A DNA stretch of 7,615 nucleotides from an uncultured Oscillospiraceae bacterium (GTDB taxonomy: Bacteria; Bacillota; Clostridia; Oscillospirales; Ruminococcaceae), in contig USLH01000111.1 in the NCBI GenBank assembly GCA_900555435.1, forward strand, positions 1 to 7,615, in the 5' to 3' direction. The notes under the pieces are model-generated. The model did no database searches. It was not told where the DNA came from and saw only the letters and a program-made list of their open reading frames with translations. The position numbers and the translations under genes are program-made. Position 1 is the first letter of the stretch. Every line of letters begins with the position of its first letter. Of this stretch, positions 1 through 6,367 are shown in pieces.

Positions 1-1607
1 GGCACAACATCAATGTGCAGATGAACTATTGGCCGGCGTTTTCCACCAATCTGGCAGAGACTTTTACAGCTTATGCGGACTTTAACCGGGCGTTTCGGTC
101 GGCGGCGTCCCGCTGCGCCTACCGTTACTTGCAGAAGTGGAACCCGGAAAACGTCACTACCGACGATCCGACGCAGTTTGAAACGGCTTACGGCTGGACT
201 ATCGGTACTGCCTCCTATCCGTATGAAATCGACGGACCGGGAGCGCATTCCGGGCCGGGCACCGGTGGGCTGACCACCAAGCTGTTCGCCGACTGGTACG
301 ATTTTACGCAGGATCAAAAAGCGCTTTCTGATTTCATTTATCCGACCCTTGCCAGTATGAGCCGGTTTTTGACCCGTACCGTTCGGGATTACGACGGAGA
401 ATATCTGGCGGCCTTTTCGGCTTCTCCGGAACAGTTGGTCAACGGTCACTGGCCCAAGGGAAACAGCCCGATCTACTACCAGACCGTGGGTTGCTCCTTC
501 GACCAGCAGATGATCTGGGAAAACGGTCGGGATATGCTCCGCATGGCGGATGCGCTGGGGATCTCCAATGAAGACACCAGCCGGCAGGAGAGCCAGCAGG
601 AGCACTATTCGCCCGTTCATGTGGGATGGTCGGGGCAGATCAAGGAGTATCGGGAAGAGCGGTTTTACGGCGAGATCGGCGAGTACCGTCACCGCCACAT
701 TTCCCAGCTGGTCGGCTTGCACCCCGGCACCCTCATCACCCGGGACACGCCGGCGTGGATGGATGCGGCGAAAATCACGCTGACGGAGCGGGGAGACCGT
801 TCCACCGGCTGGGCGCTGGCGCACCGGCTCAACGCATGGGCCCGCACCGGCGACGGGAACCACGCCTATCTTTTGCTGCAGAACCTTTTGGGGCAGCGGA
901 CGCTGCCCAATCTCTGGGACTTTCACCCGCCTTTCCAGATCGACGGAAATTTTGGCGGCACGGCGGGCATTGCCGAAATGCTGCTGCAGAGCCATACCGG
1001 AACGGTCTGCCCGCTGCCGGCGCTGCCGGAGGCATGGGCGGACGGAGCGGTAAAGGGCTTGTGCGCCCGGGGCGGCTTTGAAGTATCCATCGAATGGAAA
1101 AACGGCACGGCGACCCGCATCGGGATCTGCTCCAAGGTGGGGAAGCCCTGTAAGGTGCGGTATCCGAATGTTGGAAAGGCCATGCTTACCGGCGCCGTGG
1201 GGACGGCATTGGATGACGATACTCTCTGCTTTGATACCTGTACCGGAGGGGAGTATGTCATCACCGGCATTCCTGAAAAAGTCCGGGCGGCGGCGCCGCA
1301 GAAGCTGGAGGTCACCCGGGACGGGGCGGTGCAGACGCTTCATTGGGAAGCTGTGCCGGGGATTTGCTACCGGGTCTACCGTGCGGTGGACGACGACGCT
1401 CAGTATACCCGGCTTGCGGATGCAGTGGACGGGGGTGCGTTTTCCGATGCCTTCGACGTTTCGGCGGTGGGGCACGTCACTTATAAGGTGACCGCCTGCT
1501 TTGCGGATGGGAGTGGAGAAAGTGACGGGCCGGTGGCTGTAGTGAACCATGCCACCCGGTTTGATCTGGAGCGGCTTGCCCATATGCAGCGTCAGCTGAA
1601 TCTCTGA
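1..1607 (+). CDS. Alpha-L-fucosidase, glycoside hydrolase family 95, C-terminal part
   Basis: GH95 enzymes are inverting fucosidases that remove terminal L-fucose (sometimes L-galactose) from glycans. The frame is open at the left edge and enters with HNINVQMNYW, the conserved barrel motif whose two Asn correspond to the catalytic Asn pair of Bifidobacterium bifidum AfcA. Counting from the Val codon at 15 as residue 1, other family blocks are SPE (Glu139, likely general acid), YRHRHISQLVGLHPG (224-238), GDRSTGWALAHRLNAWAR (260-277), and HPPFQIDGNFGG (304-315, Asp310 the likely catalytic Asp). ARGGFEV (351-357) begins the C-terminal beta region. Residues about 425-512 look like a fibronectin-III domain (WEAVPGICYRVYR, then TYKVTA). 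There is no LPXTG or C-terminal membrane anchor. The N-terminal domain, any signal peptide and the promoter lie outside the window, so secretion cannot be judged. Stop TGA at 1605-1607 is followed at once by a terminator. Confidence 0.93.
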   Translation, partial: HNINVQMNYWPAFSTNLAETFTAYADFNRAFRSAASRCAYRYLQKWNPENVTTDDPTQFETAYGWTIGTASYPYEIDGPGAHSGPGTGGLTTKLFADWYDFTQDQKALSDFIYPTLASMSRFLTRTVRDYDGEYLAAFSASPEQLVNGHWPKGNSPIYYQTVGCSFDQQMIWENGRDMLRMADALGISNEDTSRQESQQEHYSPVHVGWSGQIKEYREERFYGEIGEYRHRHISQLVGLHPGTLITRDTPAWMDAAKITLTERGDRSTGWALAHRLNAWARTGDGNHAYLLLQNLLGQRTLPNLWDFHPPFQIDGNFGGTAGIAEMLLQSHTGTVCPLPALPEAWADGAVKGLCARGGFEVSIEWKNGTATRIGICSKVGKPCKVRYPNVGKAMLTGAVGTALDDDTLCFDTCTGGEYVITGIPEKVRAAAPQKLEVTRDGAVQTLHWEAVPGICYRVYRAVDDDAQYTRLADAVDGGAFSDAFDVSAVGHVTYKVTACFADGSGESDGPVAVVNHATRFDLERLAHMQRQLNL

Positions 1608-1613
1608 AAAAAA

Positions 1614-1653
1614 GTGACCGGATTGTTTGAAAGAACAGTCCGGTCGCTTTTTT
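1614..1653 (+). terminator. Rho-independent terminator of the GH95 gene
   Basis: A 14-bp stem (1614-1627 with 1634-1647, two G-U pairs) has a 6-nt loop and is followed by six T at 1648-1653. It starts 7 nt after the fucosidase stop codon. Seven A at 1607-1613 precede the stem, so it could also act weakly on the opposite strand. Confidence 0.93.
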
Positions 1654-1737
1654 GGAGAAACTTCGGTTTGATAATTGGTATATATTGATAAAACATACGA
1701 AAACGCAGAAAATATCCTATGCAAAGTTCGCAAAATC

Positions 1738-1746
1738 TGGTAAAAT
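1738..1746 (+). promoter_or_regulatory. Possible extended -10 promoter for the CmpB-family gene
   Basis: TGG-TAAAAT forms an extended -10 (TGn plus 1741-1746). The -35 hexamer at the right distance (TATGCA, 1718-1723) is weak. The predicted start, near 1753, would leave a short leader containing the Shine-Dalgarno GGAGAGGAA at 1761-1769. TTGATA elements at 1668 and 1685 lie in the AT-rich stretch upstream but lack a good -10 at 17 nt. The region 1654-1737 shows nothing else. Confidence 0.4.
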
Positions 1747-1778
1747 AAAGGAAAGGGCTAGGAGAGGAAGCGAACGGA

Positions 1779-2327
1779 GTGGGATTTTCAGGAGAAGAGA
1801 GTGAAAGCCGGCGGCTGGGGCAGATGTGCTACCTGTTTCTGATTTTTCTGATCGGTTGTCTGGTGGGATGGATCTATGAGGAGATCTTTTACTGGATCAC
1901 GGAGGGTATGCTGCGGAACCGGGGGATTCTTTACGGGCCGTGGCTCCCCATTTACGGGATCGGGGCACTGGCGATCTATGCCATGAAGCCTTTGAAAAAG
2001 CATCCGGTGCTGTTGTTTTTGGTCTGCGTCGGGATCACGGGGGTAGTGGAGTACCTGATCGGGTACGCCGGGATCCGGTGGTTCCATATGCGGCTGTGGG
2101 ATTACCGGGGACTGTTTTTGAACCTGAACGGCATCATCTGCTTCCGCAGCGTGGTGAGCTTTGGGGTGCTGGGACTTGTGTTTCATTATCTCATTGAGCC
2201 GCTTGGAGAGAAGCTCTTCCGGAAGCTCCCTCTTCGGGGCGTGGTTTTAGGGTGCAGCGGGCTGGTGCTGCTTTTCCTGATCGACTGCATTCTGAGTGCC
2301 TGTTTCCGGACGCCAATCCTTTATTGA
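1779..2327 (+). CDS. CmpB-family ('putative ABC transporter type IV') membrane protein
   Basis: This 182-residue integral membrane protein has about five hydrophobic segments, near residues 17-40, 52-70, 76-98, 112-139 and 152-175. The signature NRGILYGPWLPIYGIG (47-62) and the later block WDYRGLFLNLNG with SVVSFGVLG (107-132) match the Pfam family called putative ABC-transporter type IV (CmpB, formerly DUF1113). That family is common in Firmicutes and its biochemical role is not established; despite the name, no ATP-binding partner is encoded here. I chose the GTG at 1779 because GGAGAGGAA (1761-1769) lies about 9 nt upstream. An internal ATG at 1824 would remove a 15-residue polar tail and cannot be excluded. 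The gene stands alone between two terminators and converges on the downstream isomerase gene. Confidence 0.85.
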   Translation: MGFSGEESESRRLGQMCYLFLIFLIGCLVGWIYEEIFYWITEGMLRNRGILYGPWLPIYGIGALAIYAMKPLKKHPVLLFLVCVGITGVVEYLIGYAGIRWFHMRLWDYRGLFLNLNGIICFRSVVSFGVLGLVFHYLIEPLGEKLFRKLPLRGVVLGCSGLVLLFLIDCILSACFRTPILY

Positions 2328-2333
2328 AGAGAA

Positions 2334-2375
2334 ACAGAACCCCCTGCCGAATGGTAGGGGGTTCTGTGCGTTTTT
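2334..2375. terminator. Shared terminator between convergent genes
   Basis: A 15-bp stem (2334-2348 with 2353-2367, one G-U pair) has a GAAT tetraloop. On the + strand it is followed by GCG and five T (2371-2375), giving a good terminator 6 nt after the CmpB-family stop. On the - strand the stem is followed by a weaker pyrimidine run (TTCTCTTC), so it can plausibly also end the isomerase transcript, whose stop codon (2375-2377) touches the T run. Confidence 0.85.
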
Positions 2376-3271
2376 CAGACCTGTTCCCAGATGGTGCGGG
2401 CGGTGCGGAGGCAGGTCTCGGTGGCGGCTTCACAGGGCTCCATGCCCTCGAACTCGATGGAGATGTCGCCATCGTAGCCAGCGTGCTTTACGTCGCCTAA
2501 GATCTTCCAGATGTTTAAGTCACCCTGACCTAAGATGGCGCCCCGCAGCATAGAGCCGCCTACGGTCTCGAACCAGGAGCCGTTGTCGCAGTCAAAAAGA
2601 CCGCCGACGCCGGCCAAACGGGCTTTGTCCCGGATATAGAAGTCCTTTAAATGGATCATATCGGCGTAGGAAAGGCATTTTTTTACGGCGTTTTCGCCCC
2701 GTTCGTCCACGCAGAGGAAATTTCCCACGTCGATGGTCATGCGGACGTTTTTCCGATCCACGGCTTCCAGCAGGGAGATGACCCGGTCGGAGCCGTTGAC
2801 GAAAAAGCCGTGGTTTTCAAGCGTGGTGGTCATACCGTAGGAGGCGGCGTAATCCGCCAGCTCCCGGACGCCTTCTACCATCAGGGGGAACTCTTTCATG
2901 AAGTTCTGAGGGGTGTTGGAGGACATGGGACGGCGGAAGGAGGCCACGTCGTGGCGCATTTTGGTGAGCCCCAGACGGTGGGCTACGTCAATGTGGGTCT
3001 TCACCCGTTGGATCTCCGCACGGCGCTCCTCTAAATCGGGCTTTAAGAGGTCGGCGTTCAAAGAATAGGTGGAGATGGGGAGGTTTGCTTCGGCACAGGC
3101 TTCCCGGACCCGATCGATCAGCTCCGGATTGGCGAGAAAGTCCAGATAGAAGGGGACGAATTCGATGTGCTGGCAGTCATGATCCGCCGCCCAGCGGATC
3201 ACATCGAAGATGGTCATTTTTCCGTCCCGCAGGTTGGGGCAGAGGCAGTAGCTGCTGATTCCAAGGCGCAT
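2375..3271 (-). CDS. Sugar phosphate isomerase/epimerase (xylose isomerase-like TIM barrel)
   Basis: This 298-residue cytoplasmic protein belongs to the AP-endonuclease-2/xylose-isomerase-like TIM-barrel family, which includes tagatose/psicose epimerases, hydroxypyruvate isomerases and inosose-handling enzymes. It begins MRLGISSYCL, typical of barrel strand 1. Likely divalent-metal ligands sit at strand ends: Glu152 (LENHG), Asp181 (IDVGN), His207 (HLKD), and Glu273 or Glu275 (SIEFEG). GYDGDISIEFEG near the C terminus is the usual closing strand. Substrate cannot be assigned from sequence. The frame is open back to an ATG at 3382, but I chose 3271: GAAAGGA (3281-3287 on the - strand) is 9 nt upstream, the family N terminus starts there, and the predicted promoter lies inside the longer frame. 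It is a monocistronic unit, divergent from the 67-residue gene. A link to fucose use is only suggested by proximity to GH95. Confidence 0.9.
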   Translation of the reverse strand: MRLGISSYCLCPNLRDGKMTIFDVIRWAADHDCQHIEFVPFYLDFLANPELIDRVREACAEANLPISTYSLNADLLKPDLEERRAEIQRVKTHIDVAHRLGLTKMRHDVASFRRPMSSNTPQNFMKEFPLMVEGVRELADYAASYGMTTTLENHGFFVNGSDRVISLLEAVDRKNVRMTIDVGNFLCVDERGENAVKKCLSYADMIHLKDFYIRDKARLAGVGGLFDCDNGSWFETVGGSMLRGAILGQGDLNIWKILGDVKHAGYDGDISIEFEGMEPCEAATETCLRTARTIWEQV

Positions 3272-3280
3272 AGATGAGCT

Positions 3281-3287
3281 TCCTTTC
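3281..3287 (-). promoter_or_regulatory. Shine-Dalgarno fixing the isomerase start
   Basis: On the - strand this reads GAAAGGA, with 9 nt to the ATG at 3271. The upstream in-frame ATG at 3382 is rejected in favour of this start. Confidence 0.8.
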
Positions 3288-3293
3288 AAGAAA

Positions 3294-3314
3294 CCGTCCG
3301 CCGCAGTCGGACGG
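3294..3314 (-). promoter_or_regulatory. Leader hairpin upstream of the isomerase gene
   Basis: A perfect 7-bp GC-rich stem (CCGTCCG 3294-3300 with CGGACGG 3308-3314) has a 7-nt loop. It sits between the predicted - strand transcription start (near 3326) and the Shine-Dalgarno. On the - strand it is followed by TTTCTT, a poor U tract; on the + strand by ATTTTATTTTT, which would suit a terminator of a + strand transcript. It could be a weak attenuator, a transcript-stabilising hairpin, or a barrier to antisense transcription. Confidence 0.5.
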
Positions 3315-3332
3315 ATTTTATTTTTCGTTTTC

Positions 3333-3361
3333 AGTGTAACATAATTTTTCGTTCCGGGCAA
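3333..3361 (-). promoter_or_regulatory. Sigma-A-type promoter of the isomerase gene
   Basis: Read on the - strand, TTGCCC (3361-3356) and TACACT (3338-3333) are separated by exactly 17 nt. TGT directly before the -10 makes it an extended -10. Transcription would start near 3326, leaving a leader of about 55 nt that carries the hairpin and the Shine-Dalgarno. The bases between this promoter and the divergent one at 3453 are AT-rich (3390-3450), with no clear gene. Confidence 0.6.
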
Positions 3362-3452
3362 GAGGAGGGCGGCAGAGTGCAAAAGCGAAAATGAATATTT
3401 TTGTATAAAAAATGTAAAATATAAAAAATATCGAATTTTTTCTCAAAAATAC

Positions 3453-3481
3453 TTGCATTTATCCGGGATGTGATGTATAAT
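3453..3481 (+). promoter_or_regulatory. Sigma-A-type promoter of the 67-residue gene
   Basis: TTGCAT (3453-3458), a 17-nt spacer and a perfect TATAAT (3476-3481) predict transcription from about 3488. An A/T-rich block upstream (3415-3450) could act as an UP element. This near-consensus promoter suggests strong expression of the small gene downstream. Confidence 0.78.
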
Positions 3482-3524
3482 CAAATCGTAGAAAAAATTC
3501 ATACGCTTGAAAGGAGCGATCGGT

Positions 3525-3728
3525 ATGAAATCCATGGGAACGAAAAAGGCGCTGCTGCTTCTGGACAAATCGGACACGCAGAAGAGCCTGAGTCTTGCGG
3601 AGGAGCTGTGTGAAGAAGGGTATGACCTGTATGCCAAGGGCGATATGGTCCAGTTTTTCAACATGAACATGGTACCGGTAAGCCTTTGCCCGGCGGAAGG
3701 GATTTCCTTTGACTGTGTGATCCAGTAA
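3525..3728 (+). CDS. Small MGS-like-domain protein (67 residues)
   Basis: No established family name comes to mind, but the protein resembles the methylglyoxal-synthase-like (MGS) fold found at the C terminus of carbamoyl phosphate synthase large subunit. KKALLLLDKSD (7-17) matches the first strand and the GD/SD turn; LAEELCEEGYDLYA (24-37) matches helix 1 and strand 2 (LAxxLxxxGFELxAT in CarB); FFNMNMVPVSL (44-54) matches helix 2 and strand 3; FDCVIQ (62-67) could be strand 4. It is about half the usual MGS length. The phosphate-binding Gly-Thr after strand 2 is replaced by KGDM, so catalysis or the usual ligand binding is unlikely. The ATG at 3525 follows AAAGGAG (3510-3516) by 8 nt, which rules out the earlier TTG frame start at 3507. 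It has its own promoter, and a terminator follows. The CDS is well supported; the fold assignment is inference. Confidence 0.8.
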   Translation: MKSMGTKKALLLLDKSDTQKSLSLAEELCEEGYDLYAKGDMVQFFNMNMVPVSLCPAEGISFDCVIQ

Positions 3729-3743
3729 AGGGGGGTCAAAAAA

Positions 3744-3782
3744 GTGAAAAAGCGCACACGGCTGCGAGAAAGTCGAAGCTGA
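3744..3782 (+). CDS. Possible 12-residue basic peptide ORF
   Basis: GTG at 3744 is preceded by a purine-rich AAAGGGGGG run (3728-3736) at a workable 7-8 nt spacing. It opens a frame reading MKKRTRLRESRS before TGA at 3780-3782, with six of twelve residues basic. The stop overlaps the first base pair of the terminator. The Shine-Dalgarno-like run is the main argument for translation, and chance is a real alternative at this length. If real, it is translated from the same transcript as the 67-residue protein. Confidence 0.25.
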   Translation: MKKRTRLRESRS

Positions 3783-3817
3783 CGGACGGAAACCGATGGG
3801 GTTTTCGTCCGTTTTTT
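3782..3817 (+). terminator. Rho-independent terminator after the 67-residue gene
   Basis: A 13-bp stem (3782-3794 with 3800-3812, one G-U pair) has a 5-nt loop, and the T run spans 3812-3817. It separates the small gene from the pcrA promoter, which begins 20 nt further on, so pcrA is transcribed independently. Confidence 0.92.
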
Positions 3818-3836
3818 GCTTTCCCGGGAAAGTGCC

Positions 3837-3865
3837 TTGCGCCGATGGGAAAAATCGTGTATAAT
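3837..3865 (+). promoter_or_regulatory. Sigma-A-type promoter of pcrA
   Basis: TTGCGC (3837-3842), 17 nt, and perfect TATAAT (3860-3865) predict a start near 3872 and a leader of about 30 nt. I see no LexA-type inverted repeat, so there is no sequence sign of SOS control. Confidence 0.8.
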
Positions 3866-3890
3866 AAAAAATACCGAATTTTTGTGCAGT

Positions 3891-3896
3891 AAAGGA
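3891..3896 (+). promoter_or_regulatory. Shine-Dalgarno deciding the pcrA start
   Basis: AAAGGA ends 1 nt before the ATG at 3898 but 7 nt before the ATG at 3904. Only the second ATG has workable spacing, so translation most likely begins at 3904. Confidence 0.7.
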
Positions 3897-3903
3897 AATG
3901 ACT

Positions 3904-6297
3904 ATGCTGGAGTGGAAAGAAGACTATCTTGCCTTGAGAAAAAAAGTGCTGGAAAAGCGCTTTTCCAATATGAACCCCATGCAGCAGAAGGCAATCTTCC
4001 AGACGGAAGGACCGGTGCTGATCTTAGCCGGAGCCGGGAGCGGAAAGACCACCGTGATCATCAATCGCATCGCCTGTATGATCCGGTTCGGGAACGCATG
4101 GGCGTCCCAATGGGTTCCCGAAGGGGTCATGGAAGGAGACTTAAGCGTCCTTCAGGGGTATCTGGCAGGGGCGGAAATGACGGACGAGGAGCTGTCCTCT
4201 CTGATCGCCGACCGGCCGGTGCGCCCGTGGAACATTCTGGCCATCACCTTTACCAATAAAGCCGCCAACGAGCTGAAAGGCCGGCTGGAGACCATGCTGG
4301 GGGAGGAAGCAAGGGACGTGGCGGCTTCCACCTTCCACTCCTGCTGCGTGCGGATTTTGCGGCGGGAGATCGAGCGGCTGGGGTACACCAGCAGCTTCAC
4401 CATCTATGACGCCGACGACAGTCTGCGGGTGGTCAAGGACGCTATGACGGAGCTTTCCATCAACGACAAGCTCTTTAAGCCCAAGGCGGTGTTGGGGGAG
4501 ATCAGCCGGGCAAAGGACAGCATGATCCTTCCGGATGGCTACCGCATGACGGTGGGGGCGGATTATCGGAAGCAGGAGATCGCAAAGATCTATCAGGCGT
4601 ATCAGTCCAAGCTCATCCGATCGAATGCCGTGGATTTCGACGACATCATCTGCCTGACGGTTCGGCTGTTTGAGCAGTTTCCGGAGGTGCTGGAATATTA
4701 CCAGAACCGCTGGCGCTACATCATGGTGGACGAGTATCAGGATACGAACCACGCCCAGTTCCGGCTTGTGAGTCTGCTTGCGAAAAAGTATCAGAACCTC
4801 TGCGTAGTAGGCGACGACGATCAGAGTATCTATAAGTTCCGGGGAGCTACCATCGAAAATATTTTGGGCTTTGAGCAGCAGTTTCAGGACACAGCGGTGA
4901 TCCGATTGGAGCAGAATTACCGCTCCACCCAGACGATCCTGGACGCCGCCAACGAAGTGATCCGCCACAACATCGCCCGGAAGGGGAAAAACCTCTGGAC
5001 CCAGAACGGGGAAGGGGAGAAGATCGTGCTGCGGCAGCTGCGGGACGAGAGAAGCGAAGCCCAGTTCATCGCCGACACCATCGAAGAAGATGTGGCGGAC
5101 AAGGGAATGAAGTACGGCGATCACGCCGTGCTCTACCGGATGAACGCCCAGTCCGGCGTATTGGAGCAGTATTTCATCAAGGCGGGGATTCCCTATCGGC
5201 TCTTCGGCGGGGTCAAGTTCTTCGAGCGAAAGGAGATCCGGGATCTGGTGGCGTATTTAAGCGTCATCAACAATCCCAGCGATACCGTGCGGCTGCGGCG
5301 GATCGTCAACGAGCCGAAGCGTTCCATCGGCGAAGCGACCCTGAATACGGCGGAGGAGATCGCCGCAAAGAGCCGCAGCTCCATGTTCCAGGTGTTCCGG
5401 GATGCGGGAAAATACAGCGCCCTGTCCCGGAAGGCAGGGGCGCTGATGAGCTTTGCCGGGATCATCGACGGGCTGCGGGAGGCGGCGAAGGAAGAGCCGC
5501 TGGATCTGCTGCTGGACGACATTCTGGAGAAGACCGGCTATGGCGCCATGCTGAACACCCAAGGCGAAGAGGGAAAGACCCGGATGGAGAACATCGGCGA
5601 GCTGAAGTCCACTATGGTCAAGTATGAGCAGGCCAATCCCGAAGGGAGCCTCAGCGGCTTTCTGGAGGAGATCGCCCTTTATACGGATCTGGATTCCATG
5701 AGTGACGCTGACGACTGCGTGGTGCTGATGACCATGCATTCTTCCAAGGGACTGGAGTTCCCGGTGGTGTTCCTGCCGGGGATGGAGGACGGGATCTTCC
5801 CGTCCAGCCGGGTGCTGTATGAACCCATGGAGCTGGAAGAGGAGCGGCGGCTTGCCTATGTGGCGATCACACGGGCCAAAAAGAAGCTCTATCTGACCTA
5901 TGCCACCACCCGGATGATCTTCGGCATGACCAACCGGAACCGGCTTTCCCGGTTCGCAGAGGAGATCCCGGCGGACAAGCTGGAACGCTCTTCGGAAGCG
6001 GGGTACGAGAGTCGGGGATTCGGAAGCTTTGGCGGCCGGCCGGAGCGGGGAACGGTCGCCCCACCGCCCACACGGACAACGCCTACAGTGGGACAGGCTC
6101 CCGCAAGCCGGGCGTCCTCGGTTTCTGTCAGCTTCAAGGCAGGGGACCGGGTCAAACACCGGGTTTTCGGGGAAGGAACGGTGCTTTCCGTCACGCCTAT
6201 GGGAAACGACAATCTGGTGGAGACCATCTTCGACCGGGTGGGCACTAAAAAGATCATGGCGAATTTTGCAAAGCTTCAAAAAATAGAAAAAGCGTGA
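3904..6297 (+). CDS. pcrA: ATP-dependent DNA helicase PcrA/UvrD (superfamily 1A)
   Basis: This is a 3'-5' DNA helicase that unwinds DNA in repair and replication, strips RecA and works with RNA polymerase at stalled transcription. Numbered from the ATG at 3904 (797 residues), all SF1A motifs are present: Q motif NPMQQKAI (24-31), Walker A AGAGSGKT (42-49), Ia ITFTNKAANELK (114-125), Ib STFHS (142-146), II VDEYQDT (275-281), III VVGDDDQSIYKFRGA (301-315), IV QNYRST (337-342), V TMHSSKGLEF (610-619) and VI RRLAYVAITRAKK (648-660). A Pro/Thr/Ser/Arg-rich linker (about 695-743) leads to FKAGDRVKHRVFGEGTVLSV (744-763) and TKKIMANFAKLQKI (781-794), the C-terminal Tudor-like domain known to contact RNA polymerase in Bacillus-group PcrA. 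It is longer than the ~730 residues usual in Bacillus, partly because about 40 residues are inserted between motifs I and Ia (60-107). It has its own promoter; the MATE gene follows after 70 nt. Confidence 0.97.
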   Translation: MLEWKEDYLALRKKVLEKRFSNMNPMQQKAIFQTEGPVLILAGAGSGKTTVIINRIACMIRFGNAWASQWVPEGVMEGDLSVLQGYLAGAEMTDEELSSLIADRPVRPWNILAITFTNKAANELKGRLETMLGEEARDVAASTFHSCCVRILRREIERLGYTSSFTIYDADDSLRVVKDAMTELSINDKLFKPKAVLGEISRAKDSMILPDGYRMTVGADYRKQEIAKIYQAYQSKLIRSNAVDFDDIICLTVRLFEQFPEVLEYYQNRWRYIMVDEYQDTNHAQFRLVSLLAKKYQNLCVVGDDDQSIYKFRGATIENILGFEQQFQDTAVIRLEQNYRSTQTILDAANEVIRHNIARKGKNLWTQNGEGEKIVLRQLRDERSEAQFIADTIEEDVADKGMKYGDHAVLYRMNAQSGVLEQYFIKAGIPYRLFGGVKFFERKEIRDLVAYLSVINNPSDTVRLRRIVNEPKRSIGEATLNTAEEIAAKSRSSMFQVFRDAGKYSALSRKAGALMSFAGIIDGLREAAKEEPLDLLLDDILEKTGYGAMLNTQGEEGKTRMENIGELKSTMVKYEQANPEGSLSGFLEEIALYTDLDSMSDADDCVVLMTMHSSKGLEFPVVFLPGMEDGIFPSSRVLYEPMELEEERRLAYVAITRAKKKLYLTYATTRMIFGMTNRNRLSRFAEEIPADKLERSSEAGYESRGFGSFGGRPERGTVAPPPTRTTPTVGQAPASRASSVSVSFKAGDRVKHRVFGEGTVLSVTPMGNDNLVETIFDRVGTKKIMANFAKLQKIEKA

Positions 6298-6300
6298 GGA

Positions 6301-6336
6301 GAAGGCTCTGCCCGGTGGGAAACCGGCGGAGCCTTC
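6301..6336 (+). other. Intercistronic hairpin between pcrA and the MATE gene
   Basis: A long 15-bp stem (6301-6316 with 6322-6336, one bulged C at 6313, one G-U) has a 5-nt loop. It begins 3 nt after the pcrA stop codon. No T run follows (CGGAGTTCTTTCAG), so it is not a standard intrinsic terminator. It more likely protects the 3' end of pcrA mRNA or partly reduces read-through into the MATE gene. Confidence 0.7.
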
Positions 6337-6350
6337 CGGAGTTCTTTCAG

Positions 6351-6359
6351 GGAAGGGAG
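6351..6359 (+). promoter_or_regulatory. Shine-Dalgarno of the MATE gene
   Basis: GGAAGGGAG lies 8 nt before GTG 6368. In-frame ATGs at 6380 and 6401 lack comparable sites, so the GTG is preferred. No promoter is apparent between the hairpin and this site. Confidence 0.65.
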
Positions 6360-6367
6360 AAAATTTC

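Noticed and set aside
3272..3382. 37-residue N-terminal extension of the isomerase from ATG 3382
   Set aside because: The extension has no family similarity, contains the predicted promoter and leader hairpin, and a well-spaced Shine-Dalgarno serves the ATG at 3271.
3866..3897. Possible SOS (LexA) operator ahead of pcrA
   Set aside because: No GAAC-n4-GTTC or related inverted repeat is present; the only visible feature is the AT-rich motif reported separately.
4141..5124. 327-codon open frame on the - strand inside pcrA
   Set aside because: It lies fully antisense to conserved helicase motifs, and its translation shows no domain pattern. It is a by-product of GC-rich codon use.
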